Positions 48,728 through 61,396 are shown, numbered from the stretch's first letter. The stretch is 64,000 nt of DNA from Epinephelus fuscoguttatus (GCF_011397635.1 NC_064760.1:24811356-24875355), one strand, 5' to 3'. The notes: generated from the sequence alone by a model not told the origin. Translations and numbers: made by a program.

Positions 48728-51700
48728 ATGTGGAGAGTTCAAGGTTTTGTTGGAAGAGGTGAGACAAATGTCGGGGGCACATCCCCCTTTTCACACAGTG
48801 CCGTGTTGGATCGCTTAACGTTAAATGAAGAAATAAACGCTATATATTATTATTCCCATGTAGCCTAACGTTAGCTGGTTAGCTAATCACTAGTAAAGTC
48901 AATTCATTCAAAATAGGAAACTACTTTATCTAGTTTTACCGTATTGTTGTAACTGACACCGTCACCCGGTTTGTTTTGGTCAGTCAGTGAGCTGAGCTCC
49001 TGTAACTGAACTCCTGTCACTGAGCTCCAGTCACAGCCGGTTTCTAGACCTTTCGATAAACATGTCCAGAGGCTGTTTATAGCTAAACAATAATGCTCTT
49101 GTACACACAAACATACACTCACATACATGACACCGTTAGTCAAGTGTCAACAACGCTACCTGCATGAAACACCTGCGCACGTGGCATGTACACACACATA
49201 CAGGATGTTTTGTTGGAGAAATGTGTTTTAAATGCTTTGTCTGGAAATTTCATAACTATTCATCCTCACCCTTATTCTTACACCAGTGTCTGGATTTCTA
49301 TTTTTAAATACCTGTGTTTGCCTGCCATGGATTGACTAACCTATTAGTTATTAGGGACTGTTCTTTACTTATCAGAGGAGGGGTGTGACTTTATTTTCTT
49401 TACCCTCCTTGAAGCTACAAATATTGTTCCTTGAGTGTACCTGAGTGACAGGTGGAGAATGCATGACCCCTGCTCCACCATAAATTACTTATTAATCCTA
49501 GAGTTGAAAAGAGCCTTGATTTTTCACTCATGATGTGCATGCTGGTTAGTTAGTGCAAAAGATTTATTTTTGGCCAAATTTTGAATTGAAATGTAGAATA
49601 AAGTGATTTTGATGAAACATCACTATTTTAAGCTCAGATTTGGTAATGATTTTTTTCTGACAGAAACATTCACTGCACATTATGTGTTCTAGCACTGTTG
49701 GAAATTTGAAAATCCAACACTAATTTATGTTTTCAAAGTTTCTGGCTGTGATTAATAGTGTGATTTTTGGCAGTTCTTCAAGAAAATACACCTTCCAGAC
49801 TGTTTCCTTTTAATAATCTGCTGTAAAATTAATACAAAATACAGCTGTTTAAGTTTGTATGCCCCTCCCCTAAGCCAAAATAAAAAACACAAGTCTCTCC
49901 CCAGTGCTTGATTTGACATGCCTCCCCCTTTTTGCACCGACCCCCTCTCTCCTTTTAAGTAATGAACAGTACCTTACTGATTTGTATATCTTATATTTGT
50001 GTTTTACTGATCCCTGTATTTGTCTTTGTGCACATATACTTTGGGAAACTTAAAAAAAAAAATAGTATTGCATTGTACCCCTGTCATTATAACGCCTTGT
50101 CGCTCTTTAAAATAATAACATTTTGTTTCATGCAAGTCAGTGTGCACAAGTTAACCAAAGAGATCACATAATTTGGGTTCTTACCACCTCTGTAAAATGC
50201 ATTAGCATGAGATAAAAACAATGTGGTCTTTGTTAATCAGATGATATTGCAGGACTTTGATACTACGGAAGTGTCGCTGCACATGTTTTGCTACCACTTT
50301 TTATGTCCCGTAGTCTCCTGTCATGTCCTAGAGATAAGTAATTAGTGTTTGAAAATTTGTTGAAAGGTTCCTGAAAATGACTTTGTAACTTTGTACTTGT
50401 TTTAGGCAAAAGTGAGGCAGAGTTTTATCCCAGTCAATTAATTCTAATTAGTTCTAGTGTCTTATCTAGAGAGTCTTTTTGTTAGTGCACAGCAGGTCAG
50501 CTACACAAACATGCAAAAATGTAAAAAAAAAAAATAATAATAATAATTAGCAGTTAAGAATACAGTTTAACATTGATAGAGTTTCCAGTGATAACCAAAT
50601 AAGTTGAAAATATACTTTGGAAATCAACAACTGCTTAAAAACCATCAACGCAACCAAACTGAAATAAAGGTCTCAGATCTTTGTTTCTTTTTTCCCCATT
50701 AGTTATTATCATATTATACATTATTCTTTCCAGGAAATTTCCTAGAAATATATTAGGAAATGACAGACTATGTACTGTATGTCAGGTAGCTCTGAGGAAC
50801 CTTGTATTCTTCCCTGAAATTTAAACACTGGACATTAATGTCTCATTTCTGCTGTCTCCTTATTCCCTTCACTTCTCAGTTCTACATCGATGCCATGGCA
50901 ACAACAACCCCCTGCGGCTGCCCCAGAACCAGGGGCAGTCTCAGGGACTGGGGGAGGTTGAGGTCATCAACAACTCAGCTGTCCTCTCCACCTCCCGACA
51001 CTCCTCTGACGGCAGGTACTTTCCACACACAGCTTCTCCTTTTTCTTCTTCACTGTGTAGACGTTGTCGAGGACTTATGAGAAAAGCCTCGAAAGAAAGA
51101 AGAAATAGGAAAGAAAAGCACTGAGCATCTCACTGTGATCTCAGGACTTCTTTGCCCTCAAACCACTGGCCATATTATCAGCTGATGAAAAGAAAACCTT
51201 TGAATTAAGGTCAAACCTCAGAGACTCCCCCCCATCCCATTCCTTTCTTGTTCCTTTACCCCTTCTTTGAACCCATTCTCCTCTCTGAGCACTCATGCTG
51301 CCTCCCCTTTCAACTGGTTGCATCATCCAGCAGCATGTGCTGTTAGCATGAACAGGGGTGGTTGAGGACACAGAAACAAAGCCATCTCCCTCAAACAGAG
51401 TATTTGTTTCTGTGGTGCCTTAGTACAACACACTGGAAACAGAAACATAACATAATATAATTGTAATATTTTGTTTGTGCTGTTTTTCTTGCAGCTCTCA
51501 GAAAGAGGAAGATGGAGAGAGGAGGAAGAAACAGAGGACCTTTCAGTTTGGCTACGCTGAGCTTCCACGTTACACAGCCCTAGATGCTGTGGGATGGGTA
51601 TGACTTCCATTGTTACCTTTTTTGATATAAAAGACCTTCTATATATAATCATATGTCCAGTATTACTTTCTAGACGCCAATAGCTCACGATTTGTCTACA

Positions 51701-53716
51701 TTTTGTTGTAAGAAAGATGTCAGGAGGCTGCTCACTGAGGGTTTAAAGAGCCTGAACTGATTACACAAATATTACATGATCGTTTGGCTTTCATACACTA
51801 ATTGACAGCTATTAGTATTAAATGAATTTAAAGCTAACTGCGATCACAATAACCAACTTTAACTTTAATGACAAAACAAACAGCCAACACTTGTCCACCC
51901 CAAAACTAAAATCTTTGCTGCACACGGAGCTTGTCACTAGTCTCATCTCCACACTTATTTAACACCCCGAGCGCTGTGTATTTAACCTTGTTTAAACTAA
52001 ATAAAGGAATGATACTACTTGTAGAACTTAATGACACCAAGTAAAAGAAAATGCAACCATTAAACAAATATCTATCAGGCAATGTGGCACAAATGGCCTT
52101 TTGCTATATATGAGATGGCGTTCTTCACGTGATATAATGTTTAGCTGCTCATATACACTGCTTACCCCCATGTAGTGGTCTTATTGGTCTCTCTTGATCA
52201 CTACTATTAAAGTATACAGCAGGGGTGCCCAATAATGTGTCATGGTAAGCCAGCAGTCTGCAGGTTTTCATCGCAAACAATCTCATGCAGGTTACTACAT
52301 GCATATAAATGTGTTGTCTGATTTCCCTCATAATTAATCTCTCCGCATAGCCTGTTTCTTGTGGATATGCAAACACACAAACTGGTGAGCTCCTCCCCTC
52401 TACTTAAAGATGAGCTCATAGTGTGTAGAGTTTTGCTTGGAAAGAATCTACAGACTGTTCTCTGCTCTCTATGGCATGTGGTTCGCTATTTCTTGTGTGC
52501 AGTAGGAGAAAGTCACCATAAGTGTAACATCTTAACGTTTTACTCTGAGATTTTTTTCACCCACATATGTAATATTTTCAGACCAAAAGTGGACGCTGTC
52601 TGATATTACAAATGAAGCACATGTGTATCTTAATTGTAACAGCGTGGGCTACGATTGTAACGCAGCTGTTTTACATTGATTTCATACCAAGTATGTGATC
52701 ATATTATCTAGAAAACATTATGATATATTAAAACTTAAGGGATGCAGCAGCTGGCATATTCCTTGCTGACAGCTGCACTGATTACACATGCATAGTAAGC
52801 GATTTGAATTGATGGAAGTTATACAAATACCATACAGCCCTTATTTGATTTAGAGTTCAATGAGTGACATCTGACTGAACACAGAGAGCATGCAATTTGG
52901 GGAGGCTTGTGAGTAACTGAGCACTGAACCCTGGAGGGTCAAAAATATAGCAACACCCCAATTCATTTAGCTTCACAGTCTACAAGTTAAATGTCTACAC
53001 TGTTATAAATGTGTATATACAAGTTAAGTAATTAAAATGTGCTCACAAATCTTTGCAGTTAAATACGTATCACATGTTACAAATGAGCTGCTGGATGTTC
53101 CCGTGCTTTGGTGTTTCCTACAGACCACAAGTAGCATGCATAACGTGTGAAAAGTATGCTAACTGATGAAGAAGAGACACATCTAGGTAACCATGATACT
53201 CCCGGATCTTAATTTTTACTTTGTGCTAAACTGGTGTTCCAGCTGCTGTTCCCTGCAGAGTGGATGAATCCTGTTGATATTTCTCAGCGATGTTTACTGC
53301 TGTACTGTACCTACATAATGACATTCATGTAGCAAGAGAAAACTTGCATGTTACAATTGTAATCCACTACACTTAAGGGGACTCCCATGATGTCGGTGCA
53401 AGGAGTAGTGGTACATATCTCATGTTCTTATGCTGCGATGACAGTGGAGCTAATGTGTCTACGCAGGGGGCTGCAGCAGCTCTGTTCATGCAGATCTGCA
53501 GGAGGATCCACTCCCAGTTCTCCTCAAACACTGAGCCCAGTCCAATCCCTGGGGCCCTGACAACACCCTCAACCTTACATAAGTGTGGCTACCGCATTTT
53601 GCTGGAGATCTGTAAGTGCTTAATGCGTTATTGTAACTAAGCAATGGCATTTAACCATCTTACCTTTTTCCTTTTAATCTTGTGTGATTTGAATCCTGAT
53701 TCCTGTTTTCTTTTTT

Positions 53717-53773
<57 letters not shown>

Positions 53774-53885
53774 GTTTGGGTTTTCCAGTGTCCAGACGTG
53801 ATGTCCTGCCCAGAGGAAGGAGTGTGTTGTGTCTGCAGGGGGTGCAAGAGAGACAGAACCAAGATCAGTCCCCGGCTCAGAGCAT

Positions 53886-53918
<33 letters not shown>

Positions 53919-56900
53919 CAGTTGTTCAGGTGATGCCAGTGATCACAGCAGCAGCGAGCAGGACCATCTGACTGCTAACTGCTCCATCTCTGACCAGCAG
54001 AGGGCACTCCTGAACCATGATTCTCCTGTACCCGGTTTGTCCTTTACTCTGTGGTAGTCATAGTTGAGAATTTGTTAAACAGAAATTTGAGTCAAAATTC
54101 TAATTTTAGTCTTGTGTTTGTGGGAGCAGAAAATTTTTTTTTTTTCTTGCCCAAATCACAGAGGAACCACTTCTGTCAGCATCCTGTCCTCTGCAGAATG
54201 ATGCCGACCAAGGCGACACACAGACAAAAGATGCTAGAGACAAGGTGAAAGTCTTCAGCAGTACTCATTTTCTTTATCCTTACAAATGACTGACTGACTT
54301 GGCATTAAATTTTGTTTTGTTTTTTATCCTCTTCTGTGTTTTCAGGACTTGTCAGATGAGGAGAAGCTGGCAGGAGCAGCAGTGAATCTCAGACATGTGG
54401 GAGAAACCAGTATTCCTGTTGTCCTCAACATCATTGGTAACAATTTATTGACACAGTTACATGCCAAATTATTTTCACACATTCATTCCTGTTCAAGGCA
54501 GTCCACTTTAACCTAACTAAATGTTCTACTTTTTATAATCTTAAAGGTTTTTTTGCATAATGAACCATATTTGTTTTCCTCTTCCCATAGCTTATATCTT
54601 CATCTCTCTTTGTGGCAGGTCTCGAAAGTGCCAAGAGTGAGAACTACGAGGAAGCTTTTACATGCTTCCTTGCTGCAGCTAAGCAGGGTTACAGCAAGGC
54701 CCAGTTCAACACCGGTGTGTGCTATGAGAAAGGCAGAGGAGTCAGCATGGACAAAGAGAAGGTGAGAATTCATCTTCACACTTAATTTTCTTGAGTGCTT
54801 CATCATTCTGAACATTGTTACTCTTTTATGTTCGAAATCAGCGTTGAGATGATTCTTGTGTGTATTTATTTTTCCAAGGCTCTATATTACTACTGGCAGG
54901 CAGCAGCTGGGGGTCACAGACAGGCTCAGTACCGCTATGCAAAGCTGCTCCTGACCAGCAGGGGGCACCAGAGTTTAGAGGAGCTAAACACGGCCATCAG
55001 TTTACTGGAAGAGGCTGCTGCAGCTGGATTCACCAAGGTGATAATCATGACAAAAACTTATCAGCTCCTCCTAATTCTTTAACAGAATACCTGCAATACT
55101 TAAGATAATTTTCTAACACTGCTTTTCTACATTGCTTTTACCATGTTATCAGCTATACTGCACTTCATTTTAGTCATTTACCCATTTTTAACATCTTATC
55201 TTTATACAGAACTTCCACAGAAGACATTTTGACATGTCACAGTAGGAAAGACACAGGTGTAAATAATAAAATAAATGTTGGCTCATCAAGATTTCTCTTC
55301 AATTTAGGTAAAAGCAGATTTTCATCTACGTAACATTAATCGTCTTTGCCTGCCTATTCTCATTCACGCTTTGGTTACATCCCATATTGATTACTGCAAG
55401 TCTATCCTCTTTGGTCTTCCTCTTAAGTGTCAGCATGAACTGCAGTTGGTACAGAAGTCAGCTGCCCGCATCATTAGTAGAACTCTCTCCATAGAGTTTA
55501 CCGCTGTTCTTCAGAAACTTCACTGGCTTCCTGTTAAATATCTCATCAGTTTCAAGATTGTGTTTCTCACCTTCAAGGCCCTTCAGTACCGAGCCCCTTG
55601 TATCTTTCTGAGCTTCTTCATATCAACACACCCTGACAGCAAACTTTCTTTTTTTAAAAATGTTAAATACCTCTTTGTCCCTCTGTATCATTCTGTGTCC
55701 CCTCTCTAAATTCATAGGTTTTTGTGGGTCTGTGAACGCAGCACAGGCGGAACCCTCCATGAGATCTTTTCTTTCCTTAGCAGCAGTTTGTGACTTGCGG
55801 GGTGGGTAATTGATCTGTCAAACCATTCAAAGCACAGTGCTTGCAAGTAAATGCAAACTTTAAGACCCAGCAGAATGAATGCTTAAGTTTCACTTTGCTG
55901 CTCCATCTCCGCCCCAAGTGCACTCTGCGCTCCATCAGTGTGGTGCTATAAATAACTAAATGTATATATATTCCGGTAGCGCTCCTAATGAACGGTCCAG
56001 CTCCATAAGTAGAAAAACTATTTGTGGCAGCAGATTTTTTTGATCATGGCGGGCGCCACAAATGAATGAATGTGTGGGAAACACTGGACCCACCCATACT
56101 CTTAGCTCTTCATCTGCACTCCAACTCACATCACCATCTGCTCACTTGTCTACCATGGGTTCTGGAGCCTTCATCCACTCTGCCCCCCGCCTCTGGAACT
56201 CTCTCCCACAACATTTGCAAGAGGGATACCTGGATTTCTTAAACAGTCAATCGACTACTTGATTAATGGAGCAGTCGTTTCAGTTGTGTTGCTCTCTGTG
56301 ATTTAGTGGGAGTCAATGAATCCAGTAGATTTGATTTGAACATGGAGCCATTCATCTTATTTCTTTCTGCTGTGCTGGGTTCCTGTGTGTGTGCTTATCA
56401 CTTGACGCTGGTGTATCTTTACAGAAGTGAACCAGCTCTCTGTTTCTCTCCCTCTTCAGGCGCAGGTCTGCCTCGCCTCGGTTTACACTCAGGAGCCGGT
56501 GAGAGATGGGAGCAGATCTGTGCAGTACCTGAAGATGGCAGCAGAGAGCGGAGTGAGTGCCCTTCTAGATGCTTCTAGAGTTTTATCTGTGGCTGTATCC
56601 CTAAGATTTCACCACCTCTCCACTGCCCTTTATCAGGAAACAGAGTATCCCCCATCTCCTGCTTTTTGACTCTCACAGTGTATTTGTAAAGCATCCTTAC
56701 TTATACATTTTTGTAACTTTCTGCTGCAGTTGTGTTGAAGTAATACCATCAATTACTATCACTACAAATCACTTTAGAGCTACAGCCTGCTGAATGTCTC
56801 AGTGTTGAGTCACACAGAGCAGTTGCGCTTGTTTTGATAGTGGCATCTTCAGTCCTCTGCCCATAATGTCTGTTTAAGTTCCTGGTGTCAGTTTGTAACA

Positions 56901-57576
56901 TTAAGTTCTCTGCTCGACTTGTTCTTGTACAGAAGATTGTTCTTGAAGATCAAATAGCCAAAATCACATACTCATTTTTGTTCATGCAGGACGACACTGC
57001 CCTGCTCTTCCTGGGTCAGTGTTTCGAGAGCGGCTTTGGGGTGCAGCAGAATCTGAGGACAGCCGTTGAATACTACAAACGAGCCGCTCAAGCAGGCAAC
57101 AAGCAGGCCAAGAGTTTACTGCTGTCTCCCAATGATACATTCAGTAAGGGTAACTAAGCTCACATGGCAAATATCACATTTGTATTAGTCATTGCGTTTT
57201 GTGCATTTGTCAGTGATTGCACTGCATGTGACAAGCTTCTAATGAGCCAAGACAGCTGTGATAATAGCTGTGAGAATGAGCAATTGATTTCTCTTCTGTG
57301 TTCCTCTCCTCTCCGCCAGAAGATACACTGCTGCGCTCCATCCGTTCAGCTCCATGTTTCTCCGTAGTCGACCGGCGGCTCCAGCAGCCACTCTCCTCTC
57401 TGGCCAGTCATGTCCCTCCCTCCACCAGTCGCCCCATCCCGCTTCCCCTCCTGCCTCACTCCTGGAGCACCGGGAGCCTGTGTGTCCCGCCAGCGCTGTC
57501 CACCACGCCTCTTCACCTCTATCCCTGCAGCACTGAGGGAGGAACCTGCCAGTGGACTGTAGGGATAGGTATATAG
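48728..57576 (+). CDS. dele1: dele1 (DAP3-binding cell death enhancer 1), complete
   Basis: DELE1 is a mitochondrial protein. On mitochondrial stress OMA1 cleaves it, and the C-terminal fragment or unimported precursor activates the kinase HRI and the integrated stress response. Coding exons: 48728-48758, 50880-51015, 51495-51597, 53467-53611, 53789-54034, 54162-54244, 54346-54436, 54619-54761, 54879-55037, 56460-56552, 56990-57149, 57320-57576. Phases join throughout, giving 548 residues and TAG; human is 515. The N-terminus MWRVQGFVGRVLHRC is Arg-rich without acidic residues, a mitochondrial presequence, and matches human MWRLPG. A hydrophobic segment (GWGAAAALFMQICRRI) lies near residue 90. 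Residues 279-463 carry Sel1-like/TPR repeats. The C-terminus TVGIGI differs from human. The gene is divergent from bicc. Confidence 0.93.
53718..53775 (+). repeat. (TG)n before dele1 exon 5
   Basis: About 28 TG units with a single CG near the end, stopping 13 bases before exon 5. Confidence 0.95.
53789..54034 (+). CDS. dele1: dele1 exon 5: poly-Ser linker, preceded by (TG)n
   Basis: This 246-nt frame-neutral exon (82 codons) encodes a hydrophilic linker between the membrane segment and the repeat domain. An (AGC)9-AGT-AGC-AGT run encodes 12 consecutive Ser and is probably length-variable. The acceptor TTTTCCAG lies 13 bases beyond a 58-base TG tract. The exon uses donor G|GTTTGT, chosen because only it joins in phase with exon 6. 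Confidence 0.85.
54619..57149 (+). CDS. dele1: dele1 exons 8-11: Sel1-like repeats
   Basis: These exons carry the repeat domain that in DELE1 oligomerises and contacts HRI. Repeat signatures include YEEAFTCFLAAAKQGYSKAQ with FNTGVCYEKGRGV, ALYYYWQAAAGGHRQAQYRY, SVQYLKMAAESG, and FLGQCFESGFGVQQNL with EYYKRAAQAGNKQAK. Each shows the A-x-x-G-x-x-x-A spacing of Sel1 repeats. Exon 11 has two donors six bases apart (GTAAGG at 57144, GTAACT at 57150), both in the same phase. Confidence 0.93.
55297..56240 (+). mobile_element. L2-like LINE fragment split by a truncated hAT insertion (dele1 intron 9)
   Basis: 55,300-55,700 encodes the C-terminal reverse-transcriptase region: HIDYCKSILFGLP, LQLVQKSAARIISRT, LHWLPVKYLISFKIVFLTFK. 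The family tail resumes at 56,090-56,235 (GSGAFIHSAPRLWNSLPQHL). Between them, about 55,715-56,087 ends in TGTGTGGGAAACACTG, the inverse of the CAGTGTTTCCC hAT terminus. The frame is interrupted and there is no endonuclease part, so the copy is dead. Confidence 0.8.
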
Positions 57577-58230
57577 GATATCCTGAGCCAGCACAGGTCA
57601 AACAGGAATGTATTTCAAAGCGTGAATGTGAGAAGAAAGGTCAAAAGTGTGTAAGGTATGTACATATTGTGAAGTCTGGACTAGAGTAGATTTTATACTT
57701 TGCCAACTATGTGTGCGTGTTTGGACATTTAAATATGATTTGAATGATTTTTTTATAAGTCTGAAAGAGCTGTTGGACTCAAGGTCTTACAGTATTATAG
57801 AATGAGATATGGAAGCTTTTCTACTACTGTCTCTATTCAGTACAGTGTTTTCTGTGAAAGATGTTCTCCTGTCAGTAACAAAATGTGATCCGGATGCCTT
57901 TGGATGGGTTGAGAATCTCAGCTGTTTCTCTCCCTGCTAATGTTGGATTAATCACATAAAAAAGGTTTGTTATATTTGTGTATGAAAATTGTATTACTTG
58001 TATCACACTTCTGAAACTGACAGAGTCCTTTAAATAGTGTCATATTTTAACTTTAAGTAATAGCATTACTGTATGTAAAAGAAAGACTTGAGAGGAGTAA
58101 GAAGAAATGCCTTGCGATAGTTCAACCTGTGAACTATAAACATACCAAAGTGAATTATGATGCACTATGAGAACAATGTTGTACTGTTATACGCACAAGC
58201 TCAGTAAAATCATGGGAAAAAATCCCCTCT
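57577..58230 (+). other. dele1 3'UTR
   Basis: Non-coding sequence follows the TAG. No AATAAA was found; AGTAAA near 58,203 followed by T-rich and GTG-rich sequence is the best poly(A) candidate. Repeat DNA starts at about 58,375. Confidence 0.4.
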
Positions 58231-58374
58231 TTTTTGTCATGTGTGGAAAAAACTCATTTTAAAAAAAGAAAGAAGAAAGAAATAGTCACAGTAACAGGAA
58301 TGATTCATCTTTTTGAGTATTTGATTGTTTAATTATGTATATTTTTGAACAAGTGACTATTTAAATCTTTTTTT

Positions 58375-58950
58375 TTTTTTAAATTTATTTATCTATCTTT
58401 TAACCAGGAAGTCCCATTGAGGTTGAAAATCTCTTTCACAAGAGAGACCTGGCGGAGGTAGCAGCCAATCAAAACACATTTAAAATGCAACAAATTGAAC
58501 ATATAGTACAAAAATCCACGATAAAACAACAACAATTCAAACATATTGGCCTCTTAAGAAAAACAAGCACATGTCTCTGTCACCACATTCTTTATGATGC
58601 CCTTAAATACAACAATGGATAAACACCGATCAGCCAAAACATTAAAACCACTGACAGGTGTTATCTGTAGACAATTTAATTCATAAAACCACTTATATAC
58701 AGTTTCACTAGTTGATATATTGACATTTATTAGACTGACACATAGACACAGGCAACCATTCATGGTCACATTAACACCTGTGGGCAATGTAGAGTCACCA
58801 GTTAACCTGAAGTGCATGTCTTTGGATTGTGGGAGGAAGCCAGACTACACCCACACTGACACAGGAAGAACATGCAAGCTCCACACACAGCTGGTGGATT
58901 TGAACCTGGAACCCTCCTTCTGTGATGCAACAGTGCTAACCACTGCACCA
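58375..58950. repeat. Cluster of fish interspersed repeats downstream of dele1
   Basis: Three recognisable pieces: CCAGGAAGTCCCATTGAGGT with AAGAGAGACCTGGC (58,375-58,560), ACCGATCAGCCAAAACATTA (58,622-58,680), and TCTTTGGATTGTGGGAGGAA to GAACATGCAAGCTCCACA (58,760-58,950). All are families I recall as very abundant in teleosts; classes not assigned. Confidence 0.6.
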
Positions 58951-59329
58951 TCATGCTGCTCACATTGACATTGTGTATTGGTTATTCCAGTGAATATGTA
59001 TTTTTATTTGCTGGGGAAGTAGCAAAAGTGTTACACTTGTCCCTGGTCTCCCCTATTCCAAGGAGCAGAGAGTATTGTTTACAATAACTTCAGTTTTAAC
59101 TCATCTGAATTGTAATCTGGACTTGCCTTCTGTATTGAAATAACTTCATGGTGACATCACACATTTTAGGACCACTTTGAGTTTGATACACTGTTTATCT
59201 GAGGGGAACTCAAACTGTGTTTCAGGGGCAGATGTGATCACTGGTGTACCACATATACCATTCATATTTCTTCAGACAACTGCATGACGTAAGACCCCGA
59301 TGATGTGTGATTTCATTACCTGAGATGCA

Positions 59330-59760
59330 AAATAACACCGGCAGATTTATTATGGTTGCGTCTTCTCCGTGCGCCGAGCGTGTTGCGTCTTCGGTCGTGA
59401 TTGGCCGGCTTGGCTGAGGGCTCCACAGCGCCGCGCCGCTCCGGGATCCTCTGGCGCAGAGAGAAAGCGCAGCTTGGCCGCCAGCGAGCACCGAGCCGGG
59501 CTGGGAGGGCAGATGATGTGATGTGATCCAATACGGGCGGCCGGCTGCAGCTACGGGCGGACTGGCACTTAAAAGCGGCTGTCGACCTCGGCCCTGCTCA
59601 CTACTGCGTGTCTGTGTGTTTGTGTGTGTCGTCGTGGGAGTGGAGGCGCAGAAGCCCGGAGGCTGACCGAAGCGGTGAGTAGATGTAAATAGATGCTCTC
59701 GATGGGATGCGCTCCCCTCCCAGTGCGGCGGTGGTGATGGGGCTAGAGAGAGAGGAGCTG
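59330..59760 (+). promoter_or_regulatory. GC-rich promoter and non-coding first exon of an unidentified gene
   Basis: This block is sharply richer in CpG than anything else to the right of dele1. TTAAAAG at about 59,569 could act as a TATA-like element. A stretch from about 59,597 ends at GCG|GTGAGTAG (donor at 59675), as expected for a 5'UTR exon on the plus strand. No coding frame accompanies it, so the coding part should lie beyond the window. The gene is unknown. Confidence 0.5.
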
Positions 59761-61392
59761 GATGCTGGAGATTTACTGCGTCTGTTCACGACAGCTTTGC
59801 TTCCGCGATAATGGCAACTCCACCTATGCATCCTCGGCGTTACGGTGCATTTAAAGACGGTCTAACGCAGTTTCTGATACCTCAGTGAGCGACTTTATTG
59901 AGCAGGCAGCAAGAAAAGAGGGGCGAGAGCACTCCACCCATGACATCATCGACTTTTTCAAGTTCATTTCAACCCCAGCCTCTGCTTTCATCTGTTGCAT
60001 TTCATTTGTGAAGCAGTGGGTGCAGTTCAGAGTTGAGGAAAGAGGCCTGCCATTACAGGGAGTAAGTTGATGAAGGATGGATTCCCCCTGACAGGCCAGG
60101 ATCTATGTCTATATCTCCATATGATCTGATGATGGATCTCTAAAATATCCTATTGATATAAAATGATACCAATCTCATCTTTGTTTTTAGGGTGACCTTC
60201 AGGCGAATACACTCTCGTCTGTAAATCTGCATGCAAGGTGAGCAGATAGTGTAAACAACCAGAGCTGATAAGGATCCTGTTAGGCCACCTTGCTCCAAAA
60301 ATAGAGAGGACCTTGTATTTTGTCTGTCAACAAGTTTTATTGCTGTAATTCTGGTAAATCTGTAGGAACATACATGATTTATATGATATCTGTTTGTTTT
60401 CTTTCATATATTACTGTACATTTTACTGTAATACAAGCACAAGGAAGATGATAGTCACTGTTGTTTTATTAGTATATGCAGTTTGCTGTTGTCCCGTGAC
60501 CAGCTGCTGAAATCTCGTGCATCTCATGAATGACCTCGGCTGTTGGCGAGCACAACAGATTTATTGAAGACAACAGTTAAACTACCTCTGTGTGTTGACT
60601 GCGCCCCGCTGTCCTGCAAACTGCTGTGTCATTCTCCTTGCTTTCTCCCTCTCTAATAACCATCCTCTCTCCTCCCCACTCCCCCCTCACATCCTCTCTT
60701 CGCCCCACTTTGTTTAACTAATGGAGATCTGGCTGCATTGTCAGGGGAGACAGGAAAGAAAAGGATGATCCAGTTTGTTTGCGACTCAGACACAGGGATA
60801 TTTAAAAAAGAATAGAAGAAAGGGACAATAGGGAGTTGAAATGCTGTTTGCTTATTACTTCTTGTCTGTGTTTCTGGGGGGGGTTGTGTCAGGATGTGTA
60901 ATTCATCCTCTGAGTCATGCAACATATTTGCTGTGATTTTCGGCTTCAGTGGCTCAAGGCACAGTTTGTAGGTGTCTGGTGGAAAGCTTGCATCTCCAGG
61001 CGTCTGAGGCTGTTAGCCTGCTATCAATGCATTTTTGACACCTCATTTTGAAGAAGTTTTCGTAAGCTGCTCAGCTCAGTGCAGGTAGTTCGTACCTGTT
61101 GACACTGTGTTTGTGTCTAGTCGCAGGCCTAGAGTGTGAGCGCATGCAGATTCAGCACAAACAGGTTGTTGTCGTTGTCTGGCTCAGTGACAGAGGGACA
61201 ACACGACAACCACCCAGGGAGAGGGCAGCGGATAGGGGCCCCGCATGAACAAAGTGCACCGGCCAGGGATTCTGCCTGCTCCAAAAATCCTGCCTCTGTC
61301 TTTTCCCAAGATCTTGTCGTGCTTTAAAATCTGCTGCCTTTGTATTTTCCATGTTTCTGAGAAAAGGCTGATGATGACTGCAGCACTGTTTG

Positions 61393-61396
<4 letters not shown>

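Noticed and set aside
54021-54030. GTACCC as the donor of dele1 exon 5
   Set aside because: It would leave the exon in phase 0, which does not join to exon 6 using the strong CACAG acceptor; GTTTGT at 54035 does.
59885-60070. 61-codon open frame downstream of the GC-rich promoter
   Set aside because: No recognised domain, no acceptor or start context that fits the first exon, and length within chance expectation.
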